Under the pieces are notes generated by a model, which saw nothing but the letters and a program-made list of their open reading frames with translations, ran no database searches and was not told the origin of the DNA. From contig NZ_QGGR01000013.1 in assembly GCF_003148685.1 (NCBI RefSeq), forward strand, positions 186,001 through 250,000: a stretch of 64,000 nucleotides of DNA, written 5' to 3'. The stretch comes from Actinoplanes xinjiangensis. GTDB taxonomy: Bacteria; Actinomycetota; Actinomycetes; Mycobacteriales; Micromonosporaceae. Below are positions 1 through 7,531 of the stretch, piece by piece (position 1 is the first letter of the stretch; every line of letters begins with the position of its first letter). A program made the translations under genes and the position numbers.

Positions 1-295
1 TACGCTCACCGTCGCTTTCCTCGACGAGTTCGACGTCGGTGATGGTCACCGTGCCGCCGCTGATGGCGGTGAAACGGTCGAACAGGTCTTGATAGCCGGC
101 CAGGTGGCTGTCCACCTTCGGGTGCACCCGCACGCCGGCGCCCCATTCCTCCATCATGTCGATGAGCGCACCGGCAGGGTCGTCGCCGTAGTACGACAAC
201 GGCTGATCGCGCACGTCGTCCCCGTCCGGCCCGGCCACTACGGCGATGCCGAGTTCCCTCGCCCGGTCCGCCACCTGTCCCACGGTCGTCAGCAC
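1..295 (-). CDS. Hypothetical protein, 3' part only (runs off the left edge)
   Basis: About 98 codons of an open frame are visible, starting at a GTG at 295 and continuing past position 1. A GGAGGA ribosome site lies about 11 bases upstream. The visible protein begins VLTTVGQVADRARELGIAVV and is soluble, acidic and typical in codon use, with no signal peptide or membrane segment. It follows cheW in the same direction with 94 bases between them and may be co-transcribed. I do not recognise the family. The start and reading frame are reasonably supported; the function is unknown. Confidence 0.55.
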   Translation of the reverse strand, partial: MLTTVGQVADRARELGIAVVAGPDGDDVRDQPLSYYGDDPAGALIDMMEEWGAGVRVHPKVDSHLAGYQDLFDRFTAISGGTVTITDVELVEESDGER

Positions 296-301
296 CGCAA
301 C

Positions 302-336
302 ACCATCCTCCGGTCCGCGTCGGTCCGGAGGATGGT
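302..336 (-). promoter_or_regulatory. Hairpin between cheW and the next gene, covering that gene's ribosome site
   Basis: Perfect 11-bp arms (accatcctccg at 302-312 and cggaggatggt at 326-336) flank a 13-base loop. Read on the minus strand, the second arm contains the GGAGGA ribosome site of the gene starting at 295. It could be the cheW terminator, or a structure that hides the ribosome site unless translation or a factor opens it. Confidence 0.5.
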
Positions 337-389
337 AGCGGGGCGGCCGCGGCCGAGGTCGTCGTGCCGGGGCGGTTCGAGGGCCGGTG

Positions 390-827
390 TCAGGCCGGGA
401 CGCGGGCGGTGTTCACGCACTCGGCGACGTCCAGGACCAGCAGCAACCGGCCTTCGGTCTTGTACGCGCCGGTGACCAGTGCCCGCGACGGGCCGGTCAG
501 TGTCGCCGGCGGCTCCTCGAACGAGTCGGCGTCCAGGTAGGCGACCTGCCCGATACGGTCCACCAGCAGGCTCACCGGCTCACCGGCGTACCGCACGATC
601 ACGTTCATGACCAGGCCGGACATGTCACGGCGTGGTAGCCCGAACTGCACACGCAGGTCCACGGCGGCGATCACCTGCCCGCGCAGGTTGAACAGCCCGC
701 CGACCGCGTTCGGTGCCATCGGTACGGGCGTGTACTCGCTGTACGACAGCACCTCCTGCACCGCGTCCACGTCCACGCCGAAGAACTGGCCGGCGACCTC
801 GAAAGTGACGAACTGGCGACTGGACAT
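390..827 (-). CDS. cheW: CheW-type chemotaxis coupling protein
   Basis: The 145-residue product is a single CheW domain, which in chemotaxis joins chemoreceptors to the CheA kinase at the cytoplasmic face of the membrane. It has the usual CheW layout: RQFVTFEVAGQFFGVDVDAV at the N terminus, the central GLFNLRGQVIAAVDLR segment and the LLVDRIGQV segment. Length is normal for the family. The ATG at 827 follows GGGGAG with good spacing. No cheA, receptor or cheY gene lies beside it, so here it is an orphan. A fragment like a receptor C terminus occurs far away near 52.7 kb. The role could be chemotaxis or another CheA-type pathway. Confidence 0.88.
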   Translation of the reverse strand: MSSRQFVTFEVAGQFFGVDVDAVQEVLSYSEYTPVPMAPNAVGGLFNLRGQVIAAVDLRVQFGLPRRDMSGLVMNVIVRYAGEPVSLLVDRIGQVAYLDADSFEEPPATLTGPSRALVTGAYKTEGRLLLVLDVAECVNTARVPA

Positions 828-1180
828 GTGTGGCTCCCCGGAGTGACGGCCGCCGGGGACATATTCCGACGGATCACCAGGACTATCGGAAGAATCGGGC
901 CCGAGCGAAGGACTTAGGCGTGATCTCCGCCGTCCGGCGCACCACGGGCGGCCGCCGCGGACCGGATCCGCCGTACGCCGGTCTCGCCGTCGCCCCCGGC
1001 CGAAGGACGCGGGCCGGCCCTTGCTACGACCGGCGCCACACGCAGTGGGACAGCGAGGCCCACACCGAATCCTCCGGCCCGCACCGGCACACCACGGGAG
1101 GAACCATGACGAAAGCGCGACGTCGCGTCGTGCGCACAGGCCGCCCGGAAACCGGCGGGCCCTGCCTGGACGGCTGGAGG
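828..1180. other. Intergenic stretch upstream of cheW
   Basis: About 350 bases with no convincing gene. A short frame from an ATG at 1106 has a GGAGG-type site but runs antisense into the glucosidase gene and has low-complexity arginine-rich content, so it is not called. A weak hairpin (ggacggc 1168-1174 with gccgtcc 1186-1192) overlaps the end of the glucosidase gene and may help terminate it. Confidence 0.4.
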
Positions 1181-2917
1181 TCAGGGCCGTCCCGGCGACC
1201 CGGTGCCGGTCCGGCGGCTCTCGAAGGCTTCGGCGAGGATCAGATAACTGCTGGCGGTCCAGGTGTACGCGCGGTCGCGTAGTCCCGCGCCCGTCTCGGC
1301 GTCGAAGTTCTCGGCGAAGCCCGACTTCTCGCACAGGGCCCGGAAACGGCTGCTGACCTCGTCGGCGAGGGCGGTGTGGCCGGCCCGGCGCAGGCCGTCT
1401 TCGATGAGTACGGTCGACGGCGCCCAGATGGGACCCCGCCAGTAGCCGTCGGCGGCGTAGTGCGGGGAGTCGACGGGCTCGGTGGCCAGACCGTTGGCGG
1501 TCAGATGCGCGCGGAGGCCGGTGACCAGCCGGTCCCGGACGTCGTCGGGCAGCTCCGCGCCGAGCGCGATGGGCATCAGGGCCAGCAGACTGGTGCTGGA
1601 ACTGGTGGTCGCGTCGTCGGGGCGCCGGGCGACGAATCCGGTGCCGTCCCAGAGCTCCTCGAACAGGGCTGTCCTGATGCCGTGACCGGTGTCGTCCCAC
1701 TCGGCGGCCACGACGGGATCGCCGAGTTCGGTGGCGAGGCTCGACAGTTGTGCGAGCTGGAGCAGCAGGAAGGCGGCCAGGTCGGCGGTCTCCAGCAGCC
1801 GCCCGCTGTCGAACGTGGTGGCGTTGTCCCAGCCGCTGTCGTTGCCGTGCTGGTAGTACGGCAGCTGCCGGCCCGGGACCCGACGCCGGTCCAGCCAGAA
1901 GCGGGTCCAGGCGCTCATCCGCTCGTACGCCGCATGCAGTCGGTCGTCGGTCAGCGGCTGTGGCGAAAGCCGCCGCAGATGCCCGAACGCCCAGCCGTGG
2001 ATCGGTGGTTTGACGAAGTTGTGGAGGACCTCGGAGTGGGTCACCGAATCGGGCAGCGCGCCGGCCGGGTCCTGGTGGTCGAAGGGCAGCATGAACTGGT
2101 GCCAGGCCAGTTCGGGGTCGCCGGCGGCGAGGGCGATCGCGTTGAAGCAGTGATCCCAGCTCCAGACCTTGTCCATCCAGTGTTTGGACATCAGCACGGC
2201 GGGCCGGGCCAGGAAGCCGCCGGGCGCCACCGTGGCCGACCACATGACGTAGGCGGCCAGTTCGGCCGCGGGAGTGTCGGGAGTACGCCAGGGTGCGACG
2301 GCGTCGGCGAACCCGTCGAACGTCGCCTGCGCGGCCGCGGCCACCTCGTCGAACGGGCGATCGGCGCGGTACGGGGGGCGGGCCGTCCGGTACTCCTCGA
2401 CGGCGATCTCCCACGGCGTCTCCTGCGGCAGCTCCAGATGGCGGTCGCCGCCGCCGAGCAGCTCCCGGCCCTCCGCGGTGAGGGAGGTGGAGCCGGTCAG
2501 GACGGTGACGCGGTAGCGGCGCCCCGTCTCGTAGGAGGTGAAAACGTGGGCGCCGTCGGCCGGGTCACGGTAGAGGTAGGTGCCGCCGAACGGGGTCAGG
2601 GCGGTGTGCGCGGCGGCGATGCGCAGGCCGAGGCCGGTGCCCCGCAGGCGGATCGTGTCGGCGTCCTGGTAGACCAGATCGATCGTGCCGTGCGGGTGCC
2701 GCCACGACAGCCGGGCCGGTGTCGCGATGATCGCCGGTTCCGTGCGGGCACCGCCGTCGCGGGCTTCGAAGCGCAGGACCGGATGCATACCGGTCTGGTG
2801 GGACACCAGGTGCAGATCCTCCGCGCAGACCTTCTCGGCGATCACCGGGGAGATGTCGAACCAGGAGCCGCGGTAGCTGAACGGGATCTCCTGAATCGCG
2901 AACGGGGCGATGGTCAT
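1181..2917 (-). CDS. GH63-type alpha-glucosidase / trehalase-like (alpha/alpha)6-barrel glycosidase
   Basis: The 578-residue product, taken from ATG 2917, resembles bacterial GH63 and related clan GH-G enzymes that remove terminal glucose or mannose from alpha-linked sugars by inversion. The N-terminal ~200 residues are beta-rich. The helical barrel carries the hallmark WSWDHCFNAIAL (catalytic Asp region, near residue 255), then YWRGPIW and a later SGFAENFDAETG acidic segment. There is no signal peptide, so it is probably cytoplasmic and acts on imported oligosaccharides. A GTG at 2941 is an alternative start; neither has a strong ribosome site. It is divergent from the serine hydrolase gene. 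The exact substrate cannot be read from sequence. Confidence 0.8.
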   Translation of the reverse strand: MTIAPFAIQEIPFSYRGSWFDISPVIAEKVCAEDLHLVSHQTGMHPVLRFEARDGGARTEPAIIATPARLSWRHPHGTIDLVYQDADTIRLRGTGLGLRIAAAHTALTPFGGTYLYRDPADGAHVFTSYETGRRYRVTVLTGSTSLTAEGRELLGGGDRHLELPQETPWEIAVEEYRTARPPYRADRPFDEVAAAAQATFDGFADAVAPWRTPDTPAAELAAYVMWSATVAPGGFLARPAVLMSKHWMDKVWSWDHCFNAIALAAGDPELAWHQFMLPFDHQDPAGALPDSVTHSEVLHNFVKPPIHGWAFGHLRRLSPQPLTDDRLHAAYERMSAWTRFWLDRRRVPGRQLPYYQHGNDSGWDNATTFDSGRLLETADLAAFLLLQLAQLSSLATELGDPVVAAEWDDTGHGIRTALFEELWDGTGFVARRPDDATTSSSTSLLALMPIALGAELPDDVRDRLVTGLRAHLTANGLATEPVDSPHYAADGYWRGPIWAPSTVLIEDGLRRAGHTALADEVSSRFRALCEKSGFAENFDAETGAGLRDRAYTWTASSYLILAEAFESRRTGTGSPGRP

Positions 2918-3095
2918 CAGTGGTGGGCCTGCTTTCTGCACGGGTGCTTCGATCGCCGGAGGCCACCCCGGCGAATTATAGGAGTCGTCCGGGACCTGGT
3001 CAGCGTCCGGGCGAGCACCGTAGAGGTAGTGCAGGCCCTACCGGTGCGGTACCGGTGACTGCACGCCGGATCGGGTAGCAGGCGTCAATGATCTT

Positions 3096-3113
3096 GGCGA
3101 CGATTCTCGCCAG
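3096..3113. promoter_or_regulatory. Inverted repeat just upstream of the serine hydrolase start
   Basis: Arms TGGCGA and TCGCCA are separated by six bases, ending nine bases before the ATG at 3123. The size suits a dimeric repressor site or a small leader hairpin. No regulator is linked to it. Confidence 0.25.
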
Positions 3114-3122
3114 GATCGATGC

Positions 3123-4403
3123 ATGACGATCCGAACCGATACCCCCGCGACATCGTCTCACCCCCTCCGCAGGACGTTGCTGGTACTGGCGACGGCGGCG
3201 GCACTGACCGGAACCGGAGTGGCCGCCGCCGCCGATCAGCCGAGGCCGGTAGACGCGACGGCCACTCCCGTCGACGACGCTCTCCAGCGCGAGGTCGCCC
3301 GGCACGTCCTCGCGGTCGGACCGCCCGGATACCTGGCCCGCATCGACAACGGGCGCCGGGTGTACACCCTGGCCCGAGGCGTCGCCGACCGCAGGACCGG
3401 CCGCCCGATCACCACCCGGGACCAGTTCGAGGCCGGCAGCAACACCAAGACCTTCACGGCCGTGCTGATCCTGCAACAGGTCGACCGCGGCAGGATCAGG
3501 CTGGACGCACCGGTCGAGACCTACCTGCCGGGCGTCGTCCCCAACGGCGCCAACATCACCGTCCGGATGCTGCTCAACCACTCCAGCGGCCTGTTCAGCT
3601 ACACCGGTGACCCGGAGTTCTTCGTCGACATGCAGAGGGATCCCCAGCACGTCCACACCGATGCGGAACTACTCGCCGTCGCCTTCGCGCACGAGCCCTA
3701 CTTCGAGCCCGGCCAGGGCTGGCAGTACTCGAACACCAACTACACGCTGCTCGGGATGATTCTGCAGAAGCAGACCGGCAAGAGCCTGCCCGACCTGGTG
3801 GAACAGCGCATCGCCGACCCGCTCGGGCTGAAACACACCTACTTCGCCGATCCCCGCGCGACCCACACCGGCCGCGGCTACGCCCACGGGTACGCGATCA
3901 GCTACGCCGGGGGAACCCCGCGGTACACCGACGTCTCCGGCTGGCCGCTCGGTGGCTGGGCCGGTGCCGCCGGCGCGATGATCAGCACCGCGGGTGACCT
4001 GTCCCGGTTCTTCTCCGCGGTGCTCCAGGGCGAGCTGTTCTCCCAGGAGCAGTTGCGGCAGATGAAGACCACCGTGGCACTGCCCGGGAGTTTCCCCATC
4101 AAGGGTGGCTACGGCCTGGGCCTGCTGCGGACCGACTCGCCGTGCGGCACGGTGTGGGGCCACGGCGGTGACACGATGGGCCATCACAGCACGGCCGTCG
4201 CGACCGAGGACGGCCGGCGTACGGCGATCACCGATACCACCGGGGAACCCGACGACCTGGCCCAGAACCCCGCCACCGAGCGCTTCCAGCGAACCGTCCT
4301 CTTCGGTGCGGACATCGTGAACATCTGTCAGATGCTGGGTAAGCCGGTGCCTTCCGACGTCCTCGGCAACCTCCGCGGCACCGGGCAGCCGTCCGGACGT
4401 TGA
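3123..4403 (+). CDS. Secreted serine beta-lactamase-family hydrolase (D-Ala-D-Ala carboxypeptidase-like)
   Basis: The 426-residue exported protein belongs to the class C beta-lactamase / DD-peptidase superfamily. A signal peptide is visible (basic start, LLVLATAAALTGTG core, cleavage near the AAAAD region at residues 35-38). Active-site motifs are present in order: SxxK in AGSNTK (Ser about residue 106), YSN near residue 202, and HGG in WGHGGDTMGH near residue 347. Such proteins trim or hydrolyse cell-wall peptides or small esters outside the cell. The monocistronic layout gives no substrate hint. Whether it is a true carboxypeptidase, an esterase or an amidase is open. Confidence 0.85.
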   Translation: MTIRTDTPATSSHPLRRTLLVLATAAALTGTGVAAAADQPRPVDATATPVDDALQREVARHVLAVGPPGYLARIDNGRRVYTLARGVADRRTGRPITTRDQFEAGSNTKTFTAVLILQQVDRGRIRLDAPVETYLPGVVPNGANITVRMLLNHSSGLFSYTGDPEFFVDMQRDPQHVHTDAELLAVAFAHEPYFEPGQGWQYSNTNYTLLGMILQKQTGKSLPDLVEQRIADPLGLKHTYFADPRATHTGRGYAHGYAISYAGGTPRYTDVSGWPLGGWAGAAGAMISTAGDLSRFFSAVLQGELFSQEQLRQMKTTVALPGSFPIKGGYGLGLLRTDSPCGTVWGHGGDTMGHHSTAVATEDGRRTAITDTTGEPDDLAQNPATERFQRTVLFGADIVNICQMLGKPVPSDVLGNLRGTGQPSGR

Positions 4404-4453
4404 TCGGCCACGGCGTGTTCGCCGTCGCGATCGGGGGAGAGCATCCGACGACA

Positions 4454-4500
4454 TTGACTCGCATCGATTGTGAGCCTTAACATAAGACGTCACATGTTAA
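4454..4500 (+). promoter_or_regulatory. Promoter with overlapping palindromic operator (site A) for the sugar dehydrogenase/ThuA operon
   Basis: TTGACT at 4454-4459 and TAACAT at 4478-4483 are separated by 18 bases. Overlapping the -10 is a long symmetric element at 4477-4500 with arms TTAACAT and ATGTTAA around a central GACGTC. It contains CATAAGACGTCAC, close to sequences at 32.2, 33.4 and 36.0 kb. The position over the -10 and start point suggests repression. A second, weaker symmetry lies at 4458-4474. Confidence 0.5.
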
Positions 4501-4572
4501 TCGGGTCGTATCGCGAGCGTAACCCGATGAAGATCCGCATGGTGTGAGGGCTCACCACGGACCGCGCGGAAT

Positions 4573-4604
4573 GCAGCCGGGGCGGCGGGGACCGCCCCGG
4601 CTGC
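4573..4604 (+). terminator. Strong GC hairpin between serine hydrolase and dehydrogenase operon
   Basis: Perfect 13-bp arms (gcagccggggcgg 4573-4585, ccgccccggctgc 4592-4604) enclose a six-base loop; no T-run follows. It may terminate the upstream gene. However, it sits downstream of the candidate promoter at 4454, inside the leader of the dehydrogenase gene, so attenuation is also possible. Confidence 0.45.
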
Positions 4605-4691
4605 GAGCGCCGCCGGGCCCAGCGATCGCCGAGTTCCCACATCTCGAGGTTCCACGTCCGCATTCGAACCCGACGAAGGTGTGTCCATCGC

Positions 4692-7517
4692 ATGAGACCA
4701 CGCGTGATGGCGGCGGCAGCGACCGTCGTTCTTACCGCCGCCGGCATGGTGGCGACCGTCCTCGGCCCCGGGACCCCGGCCGCCGCCCATCCGGTCAACG
4801 CGGCCGACTTCCAGCAGGTCGAACTCGCCCGAGGCGTGTCGGAGCTCGGTGAGCCGATGTCGATGGCGGTGCTGCCGGACCGCTCGGTGCTGCACACCGC
4901 CCGCAACGGAGTCCTGCGCCGGACCACCGCCGCCGGAGCCACCAGCGTGATCGGCACCCTCCCGGTGTACACCCACGACGAGGAGGGGCTGCAGGGCGTC
5001 GGGGTGGACCCCGGATTCGCCGGCAACCGGCACATCTACCTCTTCTACGCGCCGCCGTTGTCCACTCCCGGCGGTGACGCGCCGGCGACGGGCACCGACT
5101 TCTCCGCCTGGAACGGGGTCAACCGGCTGGCCCGGTTCACGCTCAACGCCGACTACACCCTCAACACGGGCAGCCAGGTGACCGTGCTGGAGGTTCCGAC
5201 GAACCGGGGCATGTGCTGCCACGTCGGCGGGGACATCGACTTCGACGCGGCCGGCAACCTGTACCTGTCGACCGGCGACGACTCGAACCCGTTCGACTCC
5301 GGCGGCTACACACCCATCGACGAGCGCACCAACCGCAATCCCGTCTACGACGCGCAGCGCAGCGCCGGCAACACCAACGACCTGCGCGGCAAGGTTCTGC
5401 GGATCAAGGTGAACGCGGACGGGACGTACTCGATCCCGGCGGGCAACCTGTTCGCGCAGGGCACCGCCCGGACCCGGCCGGAGATCTACGCGATGGGCCT
5501 GCGCAACCCGTTCCGGCTCAGCGTCGACAAGGCGAACGGTGCGCTGTACGTCGCCGACTACGGACCCGACGCCGGCACGACCAGCACCACCCGGGGACCG
5601 GCGGGCCAGGTCGAGTTCAACCGGATCACCTCCGCCGGCAACCTGGGCTGGCCCTACTGCACCGGCGCGAACACGACGTCCGAGACCTATGTCGACTACG
5701 TGTTCCCGTCCGGACCGTCGGGAAGCCGGTTCAACTGCGCCGCACCGGTCAACAACTCCCCCCGTAACACGGGCCTGACCACCCTGCCGGCCGCGCGCCC
5801 GGCGTGGATCAAGTACGACAACTGCTCGCTGGCCGCGTTCGGCTGCGGCTCCGAGTCGCCGATGGGCGGGGCGGTCTACCGCTACGACGCCGCCAACCCG
5901 TCCACGGTCAAGTTCCCGGCCGCCCTCGACGGGCACTACTTCGCGATGGAGTTCGGCCGGCGCTGGATCAAGACCATCGACGTCAACACCGACGGGTCGG
6001 CCGGACAGATCAGCGACTTCCCGTGGCGCGGCACCCAGATCATGGACAGTGCCTTCGGCCCCGACGGAGCCCTCTACGTCCTGGACTACGGCACCGGCTG
6101 GGGCAGCGGCGACGCGAGTTCCGCGCTGTACCGCATCGAGTACAACCAGGCCGGCAACAACCAGGCACCGACGGTACGCGCCGCGGCCAACCGCACGTCC
6201 GGCACCGCGCCACTGACCGTCGACTTCTCCTCGAGCGGTTCGTCGGACCCCGAGGGCGGCGCGCTGACCTACGCGTGGAACTTCGGTGACGGGGGCACCT
6301 CCACGGCGGCCAACCCCAGCCACACCTTCACCGGCAACGGCCAGCGCACGGTGACGCTCACCGTGACCGATCCCGCCGGTCTCACCGCCACCACCTCACT
6401 GGTGATCACGGTCGGCAACACCGCACCCACGGTCGTACTGAACGCGCCCGCCGACGGGGCCCTGTTCAGCTTCGGTGACACCGTGCCGTACACGATCACG
6501 GTGTCGGATCCCGAGGACGGCACCGTCGACTGCGCCCGGGTGAAGCTGAGCTACTACCTCGGCCACGACGACCACGCGCATCCGATCACCTCGAGCACCG
6601 GATGCACGGGCACCCTGCAGATCCCGGCGGACGGCGAGCACGACACGGCCGCCAACCTGTACGCGGTCTTCGACGCGGAGTACACCGACCGGGGCGCCAA
6701 CGGCCAGCCGGCGCTGACCACACACACGCAGCAGATCCTCCAGCCGCGCCACCGGCAGGCCGAACACCGCAACACCCAGTCGGGCACCACCCTCTACAGC
6801 AAGGCCAGCGCCGAGGGCGGGCAGACCGTCGGTGACATCAGCAACGGCGACTGGATCGCGTTCCAGCGTTACGCCCTCGGCGGGGAGAACCGGTTCACCG
6901 CCCGGGTCTCGTCGGCCGGCGCCGGCGGCACCCTCTCGGTGCGCACCGGATCTCCCACCGGCACGGTGCTCGGGTCCGTCACGGTACCGGTCACCGGCGG
7001 CTGGGACACCTTCACCGACGTGTCGGCGACACTGTCCGGCGTCCCGGCCGGCACCACCACCCTGTATCTGACCTTCCAGGGCGGTACCGGCAACCTGTTC
7101 GACCTGGACGCGTTCACCTTCGGCGCGGCCACCGGTGGGACGACGGGCCGGATCGTCGGCGCGGGCGGTGCGTGCGTCGACGTCAACGGGGGCAGCTCCG
7201 CCGACGGCACCAAGATCCAACTGTGGACCTGCAACACCGGCACCAACCAGCAGTGGACCCGCACCGGCACCACCTGGCGGGCCCTGGGCAAGTGCATGGG
7301 CGTGGCCGGCGGCGCGACCGCCGACGGCAGCCTGGTGCAGCTGTCGGCCTGCACCGGTGCCGCCGCGCAGAACTGGACGGCGGCAACGAACGGATCCCTG
7401 GTCAACGCCGCGTCCGGCAAGTGTCTCGACGCCAACGGCGCCAGCTCCGCCAACGGCACCCAGCTGATCGTCTGGACCTGCCACGGCGGCACCAACCAAC
7501 GCTGGACCCTGCCATGA
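4692..7517 (+). CDS. Secreted glucose/sorbosone-type dehydrogenase with PKD, CBM6-like and ricin lectin modules
   Basis: 941 residues. A signal peptide (to about residue 33) is followed by a six-bladed GSDH propeller (~37-487), as in PQQ-type soluble aldose dehydrogenases. Marks are CCHVGGDIDFD with a candidate catalytic His, NTNDLRGKVLRI and YAMGLRNPFRLS. Next come a PKD domain (~490-575; WNFGDGGTST), an Ig-like segment, a CBM6-like module (~687-812, with RQAEHRNTQSG and GDISNGDWIAF) and a CBM13/ricin trefoil (~818-941). It should oxidise sugars or glycan ends outside the cell while bound to polysaccharide. PQQ dependence is inferred from the family. The stop overlaps the next gene's region, so the two are an operon. 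The ribosome site is weak. Confidence 0.85.
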   Translation: MRPRVMAAAATVVLTAAGMVATVLGPGTPAAAHPVNAADFQQVELARGVSELGEPMSMAVLPDRSVLHTARNGVLRRTTAAGATSVIGTLPVYTHDEEGLQGVGVDPGFAGNRHIYLFYAPPLSTPGGDAPATGTDFSAWNGVNRLARFTLNADYTLNTGSQVTVLEVPTNRGMCCHVGGDIDFDAAGNLYLSTGDDSNPFDSGGYTPIDERTNRNPVYDAQRSAGNTNDLRGKVLRIKVNADGTYSIPAGNLFAQGTARTRPEIYAMGLRNPFRLSVDKANGALYVADYGPDAGTTSTTRGPAGQVEFNRITSAGNLGWPYCTGANTTSETYVDYVFPSGPSGSRFNCAAPVNNSPRNTGLTTLPAARPAWIKYDNCSLAAFGCGSESPMGGAVYRYDAANPSTVKFPAALDGHYFAMEFGRRWIKTIDVNTDGSAGQISDFPWRGTQIMDSAFGPDGALYVLDYGTGWGSGDASSALYRIEYNQAGNNQAPTVRAAANRTSGTAPLTVDFSSSGSSDPEGGALTYAWNFGDGGTSTAANPSHTFTGNGQRTVTLTVTDPAGLTATTSLVITVGNTAPTVVLNAPADGALFSFGDTVPYTITVSDPEDGTVDCARVKLSYYLGHDDHAHPITSSTGCTGTLQIPADGEHDTAANLYAVFDAEYTDRGANGQPALTTHTQQILQPRHRQAEHRNTQSGTTLYSKASAEGGQTVGDISNGDWIAFQRYALGGENRFTARVSSAGAGGTLSVRTGSPTGTVLGSVTVPVTGGWDTFTDVSATLSGVPAGTTTLYLTFQGGTGNLFDLDAFTFGAATGGTTGRIVGAGGACVDVNGGSSADGTKIQLWTCNTGTNQQWTRTGTTWRALGKCMGVAGGATADGSLVQLSACTGAAAQNWTAATNGSLVNAASGKCLDANGASSANGTQLIVWTCHGGTNQRWTLP

Positions 7518-7531
7518 GAGGAACCCCGACA

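Noticed and set aside
830..1282. Plus-strand frame upstream of cheW, including an ATG at 1106 with a GGAGG-like site
   Set aside because: Composition is non-coding in character and the frame runs antisense into the glucosidase gene without any recognisable motif.
390..2414. Long minus-strand frame placing CheW at the C terminus of a 674-residue protein
   Set aside because: Only the last 145 residues are CheW; the rest is arginine-rich shadow of the glucosidase gene, and an ATG with a GGGGAG site begins CheW itself.
1376..3058. 560-codon plus-strand frame opposite the GH63 gene
   Set aside because: Gly/Val/Arg/Gln-rich shadow of the glucosidase gene, which has clear family motifs on the minus strand.
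4497..6323. 608-codon minus-strand frame opposite the sugar dehydrogenase gene
   Set aside because: Low-complexity Val/Gly/Arg shadow; the plus strand has a signal peptide and a complete GSDH domain.
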